From NCBI RefSeq assembly GCF_019097595.1, contig NC_080717.1, forward strand, positions 25,148,876 through 25,212,875: 64,000 nt of DNA, written 5' to 3'. Numbering within the stretch: position 1 is the first letter of the stretch; every line of letters begins with the position of its first letter. The position numbers and the translations under genes are program-made. Shown here piece by piece: positions 10,881 to 24,092 of this stretch. The notes beneath the pieces are model-generated. The model saw nothing but the letters and a program-made list of their open reading frames with translations, did not search any database and was not told the DNA's origin. Source of the DNA: Hemibagrus wyckioides. Lineage: Eukaryota; Chordata; Actinopteri; Siluriformes; Bagridae.

Positions 10881-13351
10881 ATGAGTGTGATAGTCAGGGG
10901 TGCACAAACTTTTCAGCAGATATAAATTAGTCATCAGCCTTGGAGCTCAAACATCCTGTCTATGAAGGTTTCCAGCCGTTTGGTGTCATAGAAGAGAACT
11001 AGAAATGCTTTGTGTTTTAATCCTGAAGATGTTTTGCCACACAGTGGAGACCAAGACGTGGTGAAACATCAGAACAAACCCGGCTGCTTTGATGTACTAC
11101 ACTACGCTCATGTGTAAAAAAAGGTTCCTTAAGGGTTCTTCACTTTCTAAAAGGAAAACTCTTTCATGTTAAGGTCTTGCACAACACTTTTAAGGGTTTC
11201 CCCAGAGAGAGAAACCGAAAAGGCTTCAGGCTTAAATGTGTAACCTATTTTTCCCTGAATGTAGGAAATGAAGCAGCATGAAAACTGCAGCGTTTCTGTA
11301 AAAGAGCTGACCTTCCTGAAACATGCTCTGAGGTCAAGGCTCCATGTTTTGAGGTTTTCAAGTAGATGATACGTGGCCATGTAGAGCAGTGTTTCTCAAT
11401 CCTGGTCCTGGAGGGTCTCCACTCTAAACATTTTGACAGTGATTCGACTAAAATCCACCAGTCTTCCTTCATCACAGGTCTGAGGATCGTCTAAAACGAT
11501 GAGAACATTATCGCATGGTCTGTTATAGAATTCATCCAAGTTCAGTATTGTTTTTTAGCTGATGAGTTGAATCTAGTGAGTAAAAGAAAAGGGAAAATAT
11601 GAAGTGGGTGTTTCTCCAGGAGCAGGATGAAGAAACACTGAGGCACAGCAGGAACATCAGTGTCCATAATCTCCTCAGAGAAGCATGTCACAGGTCCTAG
11701 TGGTGAAATAAGACCTCCGTGCTACACTTCAGTCACAATGGGAGGTTCATTGTAGAGCAACTAAACATGGAAAAGCAGATGGCTATTAACTTTATTTTGA
11801 ACATACATGAAATCACATACAGAAAACCCATGAGCCCGAGACTGCTATCCAGGGCATCTGCAATGCATTCTGGGTAGAGTGGGGCAAAAAAAGGCTTCTG
11901 CTTTTTTAAACGGATTTCTACAAAAGAATCGCATAACGTAATGAACATATGCTCGAGATGGTACTTGTGTATGTTACAAATTCCACGGTTTTGTTTTCCT
12001 GATGGCGCTACAGAGCACCTCGATGAGAATTAAAAATGCGTGAAGTGCTATAGAAATAAAGCTATTGTCTATAAAAAAGATATAGGTTTTTGAGGTAAAA
12101 GTACAATATGAAGATTATTTCTGATTAATTATTTACATTAGATGATTTGGCCTCGTTGGGTGAAAACTCGTCATGATTGATTTAATTGACTGATTGGTCG
12201 ATTTCTTATCCCATATATTTACCTGTTAGCATTTTTCATATCTTCTCATGAGCAGTGAAAACAAACGTGATTCGATTCATTTAAAGAACAGAAAGAGTTT
12301 ACACTTAATCAACATGGCAACCTTTAAACATATTGTTCTATAACTTTGTAATGATTTAAACATTTAGATCAATATCAAAAAACTAACACAATCTGAAAAT
12401 TTAAAAAGGAAAAAAAAAACAACAGAATATCTCTGTGGCATTCGTCATTACACACACAGTCTGGTCCGAAAGTCTGTTTTCGTTTCATCAGGCATTAAAC
12501 CGAAACGCTGTTTAAACGCTCGATTCTCACTGGTCAGCAAGTGTTTCATTCCTTTTCTGATTGCGCTTGCTTTAAAACATTATGGGACTGATGCTCCGCC
12601 TACTCGGAGTCTGAAATTTAAAAAGACCTACAATACAGTCAGTGGTATGGTGAAGTTTTCTGTAAGGAGACGTTTAGAAATGAGTCTCCGTTTTCAACGC
12701 CGTCACTAACCTAAACTAACTTAAATGCTTCCAGGGCTCTTCATGTCCGATTCCACTTGTATAATCACTGCATCTCAGTCTATAAGCAACGGTCAAGTCC
12801 AAGTGTGACTTTCCTGATAAGACTGAAGAGTCCTGGTCTATGTTTTGTGTCTGATTCAAAGATTAAATCAGACGAGGGTACGGGCGTTTATAGCTGCTAT
12901 AACGTAACTTCATGAAAGCTTCACAATTTTAAATGTCTAACTAGATAAAAATTGCCTCTTGTTTCCTAGAATTTATTAATGAAGCATTAATGAACTTTTC
13001 TGTGTAAGAAATTGATATTTGATGAAACACAGTGTGTGTGAAATAATTAAACTAATTACACTAAACAAATATTTATAGCATTTCTTTTCTCTGCTTATGA
13101 TTATTTTTCTGTGATTTGTTTTCTGTGATTTCCCACCGACTTGGGTTTTATATTCGTGTTTATTAACGCCTGATGAAATGAAACGCTCCTTGTTCATGGA
13201 TTCGGACCTTCAGACCCGACCGTGTGTTTAACTTCAGTATGTTTTGGCAATTTCACACTAGAACTTTAAGAAGGATGCGAACAGGATGCCAATTTCTGTC
13301 ACAGCTGAACTGTTTAGCACCTAAGCTAATGCGGGGAAAACACTGCATTGC

Positions 13352-13420
<69 letters not shown>

Positions 13421-14335
13421 TACAAAGCATATAAAAGCAAACAGATGAATAGAAAGTACAGCAGTTCGTCTGATGCAGTGGTTTCAGGTCCGAGTCATTT
13501 CACTGTCCTCTGTAGTGTTGAGCAAGGGATTGGAGTGGGGGTTGGGGGGTGTAAACATTTGCACAGGCGCGGTCGTCTCGGGTCGGGGGGGGATACAGGA
13601 AGCCTTGTTACTCTGAACAGAGAGCCTTTCTACTGTACCGCAAACTCACTTAAAGCATCGGAGCAATAAAAAAAGTCCTGAATTTGCGAGTGACACTCTG
13701 CAAGGCATCTCTGTCTCAGCAGCGGCGGAGCTTAAACCAAACATCAACCAAACGCAACCCTGCTTCTTCAACGTTTAGTATGTTTAGCATGAAATACTGG
13801 TTTTACTACACAAAATAATTCAGACCTGGGGCGCGTTTTGCAAACAGAACGTCACAGCTTAATGTTAAGTAGCTTGCTTTTTGTTTACACTACATGTTTG
13901 CTAGACATCGTAATGACCTAATGTTAGCTTGCTTGCTAGGCAGCATGGCTACCGATTTATATAGTCTGATATTAGCTAGCTAGCTGGATAGGGTCATGTT
14001 AGCTAAACGAACTAGTTACCTCAGTAATGCGTTTAAATGACTAATAGCTAATGCTAAAGGTCTATGTAGCACAATTAAAACCAGTATTTATGCTACGGCG
14101 AATGAAAAGAAAGGTTGTCTGATGATTTTGATTGGTCGGCTGATGGACTTCAAATCATTACTGTAGCAATACTGAAGAAAAAAAAAACAAGGCGTGTGAG
14201 ACAGAGAAAGTGTGTAAGAGAACAAAAACCTGAAGATCTTTTCAGGAATTTTCTAGATTTTCATGGCTGTGCATTTATCAAACTGTTAAAAATTATCAAC
14301 CGGAGAATTATTCTTGAGTAAAACCCATTTCATGT

Positions 14336-14340
<5 letters not shown>
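10881..14340. other. Downstream intergenic DNA, no gene seen
   Basis: Mostly low-copy AT-rich DNA between repeat family A and the smpd3 3' end. It includes an (AAT)n run at 13352-13421 and a G-rich patch at 13530-13600. The small frames here show no family features. Part of it could be an extended smpd3 3' UTR. Confidence 0.55.
13352..13421. repeat. (AAT)n microsatellite
   Basis: About 23 uninterrupted AAT units. Confidence 0.95.
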
Positions 14341-14368
<28 letters not shown>

Positions 14369-14385
14369 GCTATCACTACTTTATT
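14341..14385 (-). terminator. smpd3: Candidate polyadenylation signal of smpd3
   Basis: On the minus strand AATAAA lies at 14385-14380. About 10 nt further on is a long GT run (14369-14343), i.e. a GU-rich downstream element. Hexamer plus GU-rich element is the textbook cleavage arrangement. The GT run is also a plain microsatellite, so the match could be partly chance. Confidence 0.45.
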
Positions 14386-15076
14386 TCAAAGACTGGCTAC
14401 AATAAACCTCTAGAAATAGGAGAGTGAATTATTCTGACTGTAGTTAATGAGTCGAGTCCACTCGCATCAGGTGACTCGGTGTACAAACTTTCTACAAAGA
14501 CGGCGCGCTCGGCCATAGAAAGGTCTAGAAAGAGGTTTAGAAAAGAAAGACACTTCTCGCTGAGGTTCTTGAGGAGAGCTAAAGGGAAATGTCTCACTGT
14601 TCGTGTGTTACAGTAATCATCGGGACATGCAATACTCTGAATCCAGGCTTCCCTTTAAAACCTCCTTGAATCATGGCACGGAAAAAAAAAAGAAGAGTCT
14701 TCTCTTCGAGTCGTAGGTGACGGAGAAGCAAAAGTAGAGCAGGAGAGTCAAACAGGTGTGATAAAGCGCGATAAGGACGTAAAATTTTCACTGGAGATGT
14801 ACAGAGTTGCGAAATGGGAAGTGAGAGAGTGAGATCACTGTGTTGGCTCTGGCTAAAAAATGAGGACAGTGTGTCCATCTGTGGTTTGTGCATGTGTGTG
14901 TGTGTGGGTGTGTGTGTGAGTGACGCCTTGCCTCCATGATGAGGATGAGGCAAGATTTAAAACGTCACACACTTCTTTTCCTTTCCACTATGCAACTGGG
15001 AAGGATTTAGTTCTGCTTCCTCTCTCTATCTCTAGCTCTCTCTCATTCCGTGGCATTGTGTAACAGGAAGCTGGAT
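14366..15076 (-). other. smpd3: Probable smpd3 3' UTR
   Basis: This minus-strand stretch follows the stop codon and is mostly low-copy sequence without transposon ends. A (CA/TG) run lies at about 14880-14920. It ends at a good polyadenylation arrangement near 14370. The mammalian UTR is longer, so further downstream sites are possible; the extent is inferred. Confidence 0.5.
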
Positions 15077-15178
15077 TTATGACTCTTCCTCTCCTGTAGT
15101 CACGGCCAGTCGCGCTGACACAGAGAGATGATCGGTCAGTCCGGCCAGCTGAGTGATGAAACTGAACTCCTCGATGTC
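15077..15178 (-). CDS. smpd3: smpd3 coding exon 7 (C-terminus and stop)
   Basis: 102 nt encoding [20 protein letters not shown] and [13 protein letters not shown], then TAA at 15079-15077. The acceptor is ATTGCAG. It contains TDHL with the catalytic His672 (His639 in human). The acidic tail TGEEES mirrors human SSGEEEA, so the C-terminus is complete. Confidence 0.94.
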   Translation of the reverse strand, partial: DIEEFSFITQLAGLTDHLSVSARLAVTTGEEES

Positions 15179-18100
15179 CTGCAATAATACAACAACACAC
15201 ATGTTATGACTCACGATGCGGCCGGCTTTTTAGGAAATAAAATGACTCTCATAGAGTAACTGTCAGGTGCAGAAAAAAAACATGGTTGTGGCTAAGAGGT
15301 GGGAGAGAAATCTTTTAGACATTTGGCAGATGAACTCCACTCAAAAAAATGTACCTTCAGAGCTGTGTTATTTCCCACAGATGATCTAACGGCATTTCCG
15401 AGTCTCACATAATATTATTATTGATTATAACTATCACACAACATCTGGAAGCTCCGACCCTTTTTCACTTTTCCCACTGGTAATGTTTTGGATGGTGCAA
15501 CTGTTCTGAAACTCCGCAAAATGGGTCACATGGGAAAAAAAAATCAGAATGTACCGAGACCATAAAAACATGTTGGTTTTCCTCCGTTTTTACCACTAAA
15601 TGCTCTCAGATCCTCATTTCAAACGACAAGGAGTCTATGAGGAAGAAAAAACATCTTGTAAATGATCATGTCATTACCACAGTGAAAATGTTACCACATA
15701 TTAACCAACATCACTAAGATAAAGCTTCTGATAGCCGGAGATCAGGAGTTCTGTTCACATGTCTATTTTAATTGCTTTTAATTTATTTCAGCCACACTGG
15801 AGAGCTTTCCCATCCTGCCACAGCATCTCTACAGGCTTCAGTCAGCCACTCCAAACCCTTCATTTTGTTTCTTTTGAGTCATTCAGAGGTGGACTTGCTC
15901 GTGTACTTTGGTTACACTTGGGCTTCAGATGATGAGCGGGGTGGGGGTTGCTCAAGTGGTTAAGGCTCTGGGTTGCTGACCAGAAGATCGGGGTTCCGCC
16001 AAGCTGCTACTGTTGGGCCCTTGAGCAAGGTCCCCAACCCACCCTGCTCCTGGGGCACTGCATCATGGCTGACCCTGCACTCTGACCCCAAAGATGGGAT
16101 ATGTGAAGAAAGAATTTCACTGTGCAGTTATGTATATATGACAGATTTCAGGATTTTCTGGTAGAAAGCAGAATTTGTGGTTCTAAGCAGCAAAGCATCA
16201 TCACACCATTACACTACATCCACCGTTTTCTTGTTCGTATGATGCTCTTACTGTAGAATGCTAATGTAACTGGATCCATGTCTTTGTGAAAGTTCCACAG
16301 ACATGCCAATTTGTTCCTCCTAGTTAGCAGTGGTCCTCACCTTTCGAGTGGATACCATTTCTTTTCTGTAACAGTGAAGTCTGAGGCAAGCCGTGCAATT
16401 AGATGCTTCCTGAATGAGTCATCACTGTGTTCTGGGAGGAATTTTGGTAGACCGGACACTTCTGGGAAGATTCACCACAGTTTTCTCCATTTGGAGATAA
16501 TGGCTCACGCTGAGGTTTGCTCGGGTCACATTGCCTTCGAAATGGATTCGTAACCCTTTCCAGACTGATATATTTCTCAGCTCTGATGGTGGCATAGTGT
16601 GCTGCTTACTGAGACCCTTTCTGGCCAAATTGGTGGAAGGTGTTTACATGATGTTTAGTCTGATAAAGCGCTGGAAGAAATCTAGCCTGAGTGCGTCTTA
16701 GTCTATGAACTTAACTGTCTACCAATTAACTGGTCAATGGAGTAAATAAGGGAGCAAGGGAACTCTTTTAAAAACTGTATTCAGATTTTCTTTGTCTAGT
16801 GTTAAATGTGCTTCCAAGATCTGAAATCAAGCAAATACTTTTTTTTCCCCAGCGCTTTAGATTCATTTTAATGAAATGATTGGCTTATATTATATTTTAT
16901 ATATATATAGTATTCTGTTCTTCTCAATATAACTTTATCGATTTATCTGTTCATACACCGAGACACTGACTTATAAAATACAGAGGAAAACATCAACAAG
17001 ATTTACTCAAAGGATCCATCAGAGGAGCAAAAAAACTAATCTGGGCAATTTTTGTCTTAATAAATAGCTAATTTCTACCTAAAAAAAAAAAAAATAAGAG
17101 AGACGATAAATGATGCCGAAAGTCACTTCAGGGATGTTGACTGCATGTAGAAATCAGTAGAACTATAAGGCAGGTAATAAATAAATAAATAAATAAAATT
17201 CAGACATATTTAGAACTCTTCCTCACATCATGACATTTTGATGCCTACAATATTTAAAAAAATATCAAATTCCCTTTTTTGCCCTTCAAGAGCACCAAAT
17301 AAAGACAACCTGGTGAGGGAACTACAGTTTATTTATACTCTAATGTAAGCAATAACGTATTCTAACAGCAACTAGAAACAAATAAAAACTTTTTTTTATT
17401 TTTTATTATTTAAAATAATTGTTCTGACTTTTTTACCAATCAGGCTCGTCCTATTCTCCACCACAAGGTGGCAGCACCGAGCTTGACAGTGTTGCATAAA
17501 ACAGTAAAAGTACAGTCCGTTCCTTCTTCATACTCACCACTTTCCAGTCGGCGTGCAGGCCTTCCTCTCTGTACAGGATGTAGTCGATCCTGCGTCCGTT
17601 TCCCTTCAGCGGGATCTTACGTCCCTTCTGACTCGGACACTGGTTCTTACTGGCAGGGAAAACCAAGTACTCCTTCCTGCCTTCTTCGTTTTCCATAACC
17701 CTGTTAAAGAGGAGCGTAGAGAGATGGTTAATCAGGGGAGGAGACGTGATGCGTGAGGACATCTGAAATGCCAAGTATTCATAGAAATGCCAAGCTTAAA
17801 AAAAGCTTAAAGGAAATGCCAAGGATTCTGAGAAATGTTTTAAAAGGTTGTTTCGTTCGTGTAAATGTTGGCGCAAGGGCGAAGAGGAGATGTGATAGAA
17901 AGCCTGTTTAGCAAAAATTCCAACTCGCTACAGATGACAAAAGTGCAGCGTCTGTTGATCTGAACGGGATGCTAGTGCAGTGCATTGTGGGATATCAGTG
18001 AGCATCATGAGACTTTCACGGAAAACATGCTGAACAGTGCGCAGAAAGGCACAAGTGTGCTTTTAAGCACTAAAATTAAACTGTTTCATAATGTTCGAGT

Positions 18101-20258
18101 TCTTTAAGTGCTTGTTGGGTTCTTAGGTTCGGTAAAGGTTCCTAGATACACCGGTCAGGCATAACATTCAAGATTCAAGAAGCTTTTATTGTCATTTCAA
18201 CCACATATAGCTGGCGCAGTACATAGTGAAATGAAACAACGTTTCTCCAGGACCTGGTGCTACATAAACATACAACAACAAGTTCAATACTAAACAACAA
18301 ACAACACCACAGAGCTAGGACAGAAGTTTGTCTTAGCCACGTAAAGTGCACAGTGTGCAGCTAGATGCAAACAGAGCATAGACAAGACAGTGCAAAAAAG
18401 ACAATAAATACAATAAAGACAACACAAAAGAACACAGGACACTTAGCGCTGAAAAGAAATAAAAGAAACCTAACATTGTGAGCAGTGAGAGGTGAAGTGA
18501 ATAAGACTGATGATCTCCTCATCATGGCACCTGTTAGTGGGTGGGATATATTAGGCAGCAAGTGAACATTTTGTCCCCAGAGTTGATGTGTTAGAAGCAG
18601 GAAAAATGGGCAAGTGTAAGGATTTGAGCGAGTTTGATGAAGGGCCATAATGTGATGGCTAGACCACTGGATCAGAGCATCTCCAAAACTGCAGCTCTTG
18701 TGGGGTGTTCCCGGTCTGCAGTGGTCAGTATCTATCAGATTTATAAGTCAGAGGAATTAAAGGATCTGCTGCTAACATCTTGGTGCCAGAAACCACAGCA
18801 CAGCTTCAGGGATCTATATAAATACATACAGTCATTAAAAAGGGGTTTTATAATACACTACACAAGAGGCGTGCTTACTTTTGAACAGTGGGTGAAAGGG
18901 TGTGTGTGTCTGTGTGTGTGTGTGTGTGTGTGAGACTAACTTTTGTAGACTTTCTGGTGAGCTAACTTCTTCATCATACAAACCGCTCGTGTCCAGCAGA
19001 GTACCTGTGAACACACACACACACACACACACAGAAAGGTCGCACAATGATTCAAAGCGGATTCCTCTGCGACTGGCATTTATCTTACGTTACCACCGGC
19101 ATGAACATTCTGCATGAATTTGTTCCTGGATGTTCAGAACGAAAGCCGCTGCGCTCATTACAGGAACGTCACATTTTTCTGCAATCAATCCCCCTGTTTT
19201 GCATTAATCTAAACGCCTCAGCAGACACTCCAGTCATTATGAGAACAGATCTGACATCTTTGTGTAATCAGAACCCGTTCAGAGCCTGCGCTTGAGACGC
19301 TGCACCCACGCGTGGGCATCGCACCACACTCAAAGCAGCTCCAGAGCACCGTGAGTCATAATTACGCTTCCTCTATCTCTCGTTATGCTACACATCTCGG
19401 GGGCTTTTGAAAAAATCACCCTCTCAGGTCATTCTTTCACTTCCTCACTTTCTTGTTTTGTCCGTTTTCTCTTCAGGGGCTATTATTAACAGACGATACG
19501 GCAATTTAAACAAGGAATAATATATGAAAAAGGCTGAACAGATGAATCAGAATCGCTAAAATATAAAATAAAAATACTATACAAGGGGACATGACTGTAA
19601 CAAAATCACTAACTCATTTCCAAGAATTCACTGCAAGCACAAACAAGAATTTCCAAAATGGCTGATCGACAGTGCAAAAAATTTTGGCACCCCACATTTA
19701 TTTATTCATTTACATTTATTTATTTAATTTTTTTGTGTGCTTTGTGGGTTCTGCAATTATGTGCTAAACATTTGTAACATAATTAAAGAAGGAAATAAAT
19801 TCTATTCTTTTATTTATTTATTTTTTCTTCATGAGTTGTGCATTTTTCAGCTCTTTTCTGTGTAATCATCAGGAATAATCTTGTGTTGCTGGTGTCTGGA
19901 GCTTGGACTGAGTTTGTAAGGATAAGGAGCAGGAATCCCAGGAATGACATGATTCAGAATGACTCCACAGAGTAGATAGGGGGCGTGGTTTGGAGATTGA
20001 AGGCGGGGCTGTGTTTTTGGGTGCTGTAATACAGAGGTGTTCATTTGGCAGACTCCAGAAAAAAATAAACGTAAAAGCCTTAGTTCTTTAAATCTCTTGT
20101 AACTGTGGCAGATCCAATCATGTGCATTTATGTAGACTGATCGGAGCACTGACTAGCTCCAGGGTTAGCATTAGCACAGAAAAGGAAGAGCGAGTCACAG
20201 GATATACCTTCATCAGAATGTTTTAAGAAGGCTAGACAAAGTAGGTGGTGCTGTTGGG

Positions 20259-20307
<49 letters not shown>

Positions 20308-23300
20308 ACTTCCTATTTTCACCTACATAAGTGAGAACTTGAATGTAATTGGATATTTTAGTTGATTATGACTGACTGACCATTACTTAGCTACGTTAGC
20401 TATGTAGCTCCAACCATTTTTGACTCCATTCGCAGTTCCTTTACCACAAAAGACTTGTGTTCCTTTCACAGACTCTTTAGGGAACAGAACCGTTTTACAG
20501 TTCTGGGGAAAAAAAAAACAGTGAGGGTTAAAACTAACATACTCAGCAAACACCACCTTTTTAAAATTCAGAAGGTTTGGCAGCCGTGTTGTTTTCCCAG
20601 AGCAGGCCGTGATCTCCTGAGGCTCCTCACTCAGGGGAGGTCAGTGTTTAAAGCGACTGGACGCAAGCCACTGAACCACCGCTGCTGCCGTTTAGAGACC
20701 TGTCTGTTTGTGGAGCATGCTGGGAAGGCAGCGTCTCCACGGGCGCTTCCTGCCAGCTCATCTCGCACACCATCTGCGGGGCGAGCGGCGCCCGCGGCAC
20801 GTCTAAATTTGCTCTGTGCGCTTACGCACACATGAAGCATAAAGCTCTGAAGAGCTCTCGAGCCGCGTTATACTGTTTCTCACCAAATATTTAATGGGGA
20901 GACATTTTCTGAAGGACTCGCTCGAATGAGAGGCTTTTCAGTGGAACCGCTTTCGCATGATGTTCACATTGATTTTGATTCATTTTTAATTTTAGTTTAT
21001 ATCAAGTCATCACGTTTCAGACTATTTACACATTTTTCCCTACACTTATTTTAAAAAAAAAAAAGATCCAAGAGCTACACTCCTATAAACCTTTCGAACC
21101 CTTTACAAAAGTTCAACTTTCCAACGTTAACATCAAGGCCATGGTGCTGATTATCTCATAGATCGCTAACTAGCTGGTTCGAGTCTCTGCCTTAACCATG
21201 TCATGTTGCTGCAATGGAACCCTCAACGTGTCCGGTACAGTTTTAACTGAAAATCATGTTGAATTTGATGCAGTCGTGCAGAAAAACTAGTTGCTTTAAA
21301 TATCAGGGATATTTTATCTCTCACTGCTTTATCAGTTATGATTTGTTTTGTTTTTTTTCCCTCAGTAAATATATGGTGAGATTGAAGAGAGCAGAAATAA
21401 GAAGAAGCTGAAGCGTGATGCATAAAAGCAGGTCACAGTGTCAGTAATGAACCACAGGAGGGCAGTAATACGTGTAAGCAAGCGAGAGGCGTCTCACCCA
21501 ATGCCCACGGTTTGTCCTCTCCAGGCCCCAGACGGCACGGATCTCTGTACTGAGTAAAAATAGCGTGCTGCTGCTCCAACTTATCCTCTAAAACAGAGAG
21601 AGAAAAGAGATTGAGAGAAATATAATAAAAGGGCTTTTAAATGAAACCCTACCTTGCCTTCCTCTACATTTTCAAACATATAATCATCCGGCGTTTGGAT
21701 CTGGAGTGGAGATGAAGGAGGCTGGTGATCCGACTACGACTGAATGATCGACTTAATTAAGCCGAAAACCCCCTTGGAATCAAGTGGAATCGGACGGAGC
21801 CGAGGGAGGCTGACGCTGATGAGACGTCGATGTTTGTCCTAGCGATCGGAGCGAGACTAAGACACGACTCGAAAGCAAAAGTAGTTAAAATAGTCGAAAT
21901 TCTTTTGATCTGATTCTGTTAAACTACTGTTAAAGTTATTAGTATTGTTTTAAATATGTTTGCTGTCATTTTTAAGGTTTTGGATTAATCCTGGAACTCT
22001 ACTGATACTGTTCAGGATTTTAGGGGGCCAAGCACTGAGGCTTTCAATTTCTACTTATTTGTCATTGCGGTCATTTAAAGGCGTCCAGACGGAGAGCATA
22101 CTAGAAGCTTATTGCTTTTTTATTTTGGATAATTTTATGTTTTGTGCATGCTTGGGATATTAGAAGGCCAGCTTAAATAACTCTAAGCTATAAAGTAAGG
22201 ATTTCAATTTATCTTGAAATAAGAAGAAGCTGGAATAACAACGTGGCACTTGAACTCTTTTTCCCAGCTCATTGTCCAGGGCTTTCCTGCTAATGTTGTA
22301 GCTGTACATCATCTCTGCAGGGTCTCCCTTCTCTGACTGACGGTACATTAAAATGAAAAGCCGTGTATTAGATGGACACATTTTCCATCAGTGAACTCAC
22401 CTGAGGAGCAGTTATCAAAGTTGAGGTCTCCGAGCACGACGTCAAAGGCGACATGGTCCTCCATACCTTTCTCCTGACCTGCGGATTGAGACGTGACCCT
22501 CTTGAACTCGGCGCCCCACTGCAGGAGCAGATCCAACTGCTCGCAGCGCACCGATGCGTCGCCTGGACGAGGCCGAGAGAGACGATGAGAACATGGAACA
22601 TCTGAACAACTGTTGTGGTCTTCTTTTATCGGTCTAGCTATCTTCAACATGGATTAAAATAGCATAACTGATGCTCAGGGCTAACCAATTAAACACCGGT
22701 TTGATAAACAGATGGTGACGCTAGTGATTAACAAACTAAATGCTGGCTACTGATAAATGTCAGTCAACTCTAACCCCTAGTGGGACCCTGGGAATTGTCC
22801 AAATACTCAAGATACAAGATACAGTACATACATACAGTTTACATACTGCTAAATATGAAAGAAAGAAAAAAGAAAGAGAAAGGAAAAAGGAAAGGAAAAT
22901 AAAGGAAAGAAGGGAAAGGAAAGCTTATGAAAGCAAATAAAGAAGTAAGAAAATGGAGAAGGAGTAAATGCAAAAATGCAGACTCTCTTAGTCAGTAAAC
23001 ATGGCTGAAAGTAAAGCACAAGAGAAAGAGTGTGAGAGTGTATAGGAATGAAAGGTGCAGGATTCCTGGAGCATATCTCAAAGTACACATTTCAAAGAGT
23101 TGTGTGTGATCTTCTGCTGCATGTGTGTGTGTGGGATGTTGTGTATCTCTGAGCATTAAGGTGAAATCAGGCTGTATTTAAAGACAGAAAGCCCATGAGT
23201 CACAGCTGTGGTGTGAGCTGAGACTGTACACGGACGATTAAAGAGCGACACACAGCCTCCTCTGCGCTGTCACAACCTCAGATCTGCTTTATATAACGCT

Positions 23301-24057
23301 AACGTTCATCGATTCAGAACAGCATGAATCGGGTAAAAGCTGCTCGGTGACGGTGACTGAATGAATCCGAGCTTCTCCGTATCGCTGAGGATGGACAGCT
23401 TGGCCTGGATATTTTATTATTGTTATATCGTTATGAATAGACATTATATCACATCAATTTCCTTTGAAGCATTGCTGTTGAAGAAGAAGGTGTGGCTTTT
23501 GTGCCTGTCAGTCACAATAAAGAAGGTGTGGCTTGTGTGATTTTTAGTCACAGTGAAGAAGGCGTGGCCACTGTACCTGTCTGTCACAGTGAAGAAGGTG
23601 TGGCTTGTGTGCCTGTCATTCTCAGTGAATAAGGCGTGGCCTCTCTACTTGCCATTCATAGTAAAGCCTTATAAATAGTCTTTTTTTAACCAATCACAGT
23701 GAAGTAGGTGAGGCTTTCTGATGACTTACTTAAATGATGGCTTACTTGTCAATCAAAGTAAAGGAGGTGTGGACTTTCTACCTTTCAGTCATACTGAAAG
23801 AGGTGTGGCCTCTGAAGAAGACATTGTCTCTTTACATGTCACTGACTGTGAGGGAGGCGTGGCCTCTCAACAGGTCAGTCACAAAAAAAGGAGGGTCTTT
23901 CTACATGTCAGTTACAGTAAAGAAGGTGTGACCTCTTTACTTATCAATCCCAGGAAGCAGGATTCCCCTGTCAGTCACAACAAAGGAGGAGTGGCCTCTG
24001 ACTTGTCAGTTACATTACAGGAGGCATTTCCTCTTTGCCTATCAATCATGAAGAAGG

Positions 24058-24092
<35 letters not shown>

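Larger units (their letters stand above)
17701..18940 (-). other. smpd3: smpd3 intron 5
   Basis: GT-AG intron. It begins with donor GTTAGT and a (CA)n run. Most of it is a Tc1-like remnant (18147-18816) that was itself split by a 5'-truncated LINE tail (18169-18470). Confidence 0.85.
19005..21497 (-). other. smpd3: smpd3 intron 4
   Basis: GT-AG intron. It starts (minus strand) after exon 4 and ends in a (TG)n tract touching the acceptor. It holds an (AT)n run at 20262-20304 and two GC-richer, low-copy islands at about 19040-19340 and 20590-20840 that may be regulatory. No named gene is seen. Confidence 0.85.
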
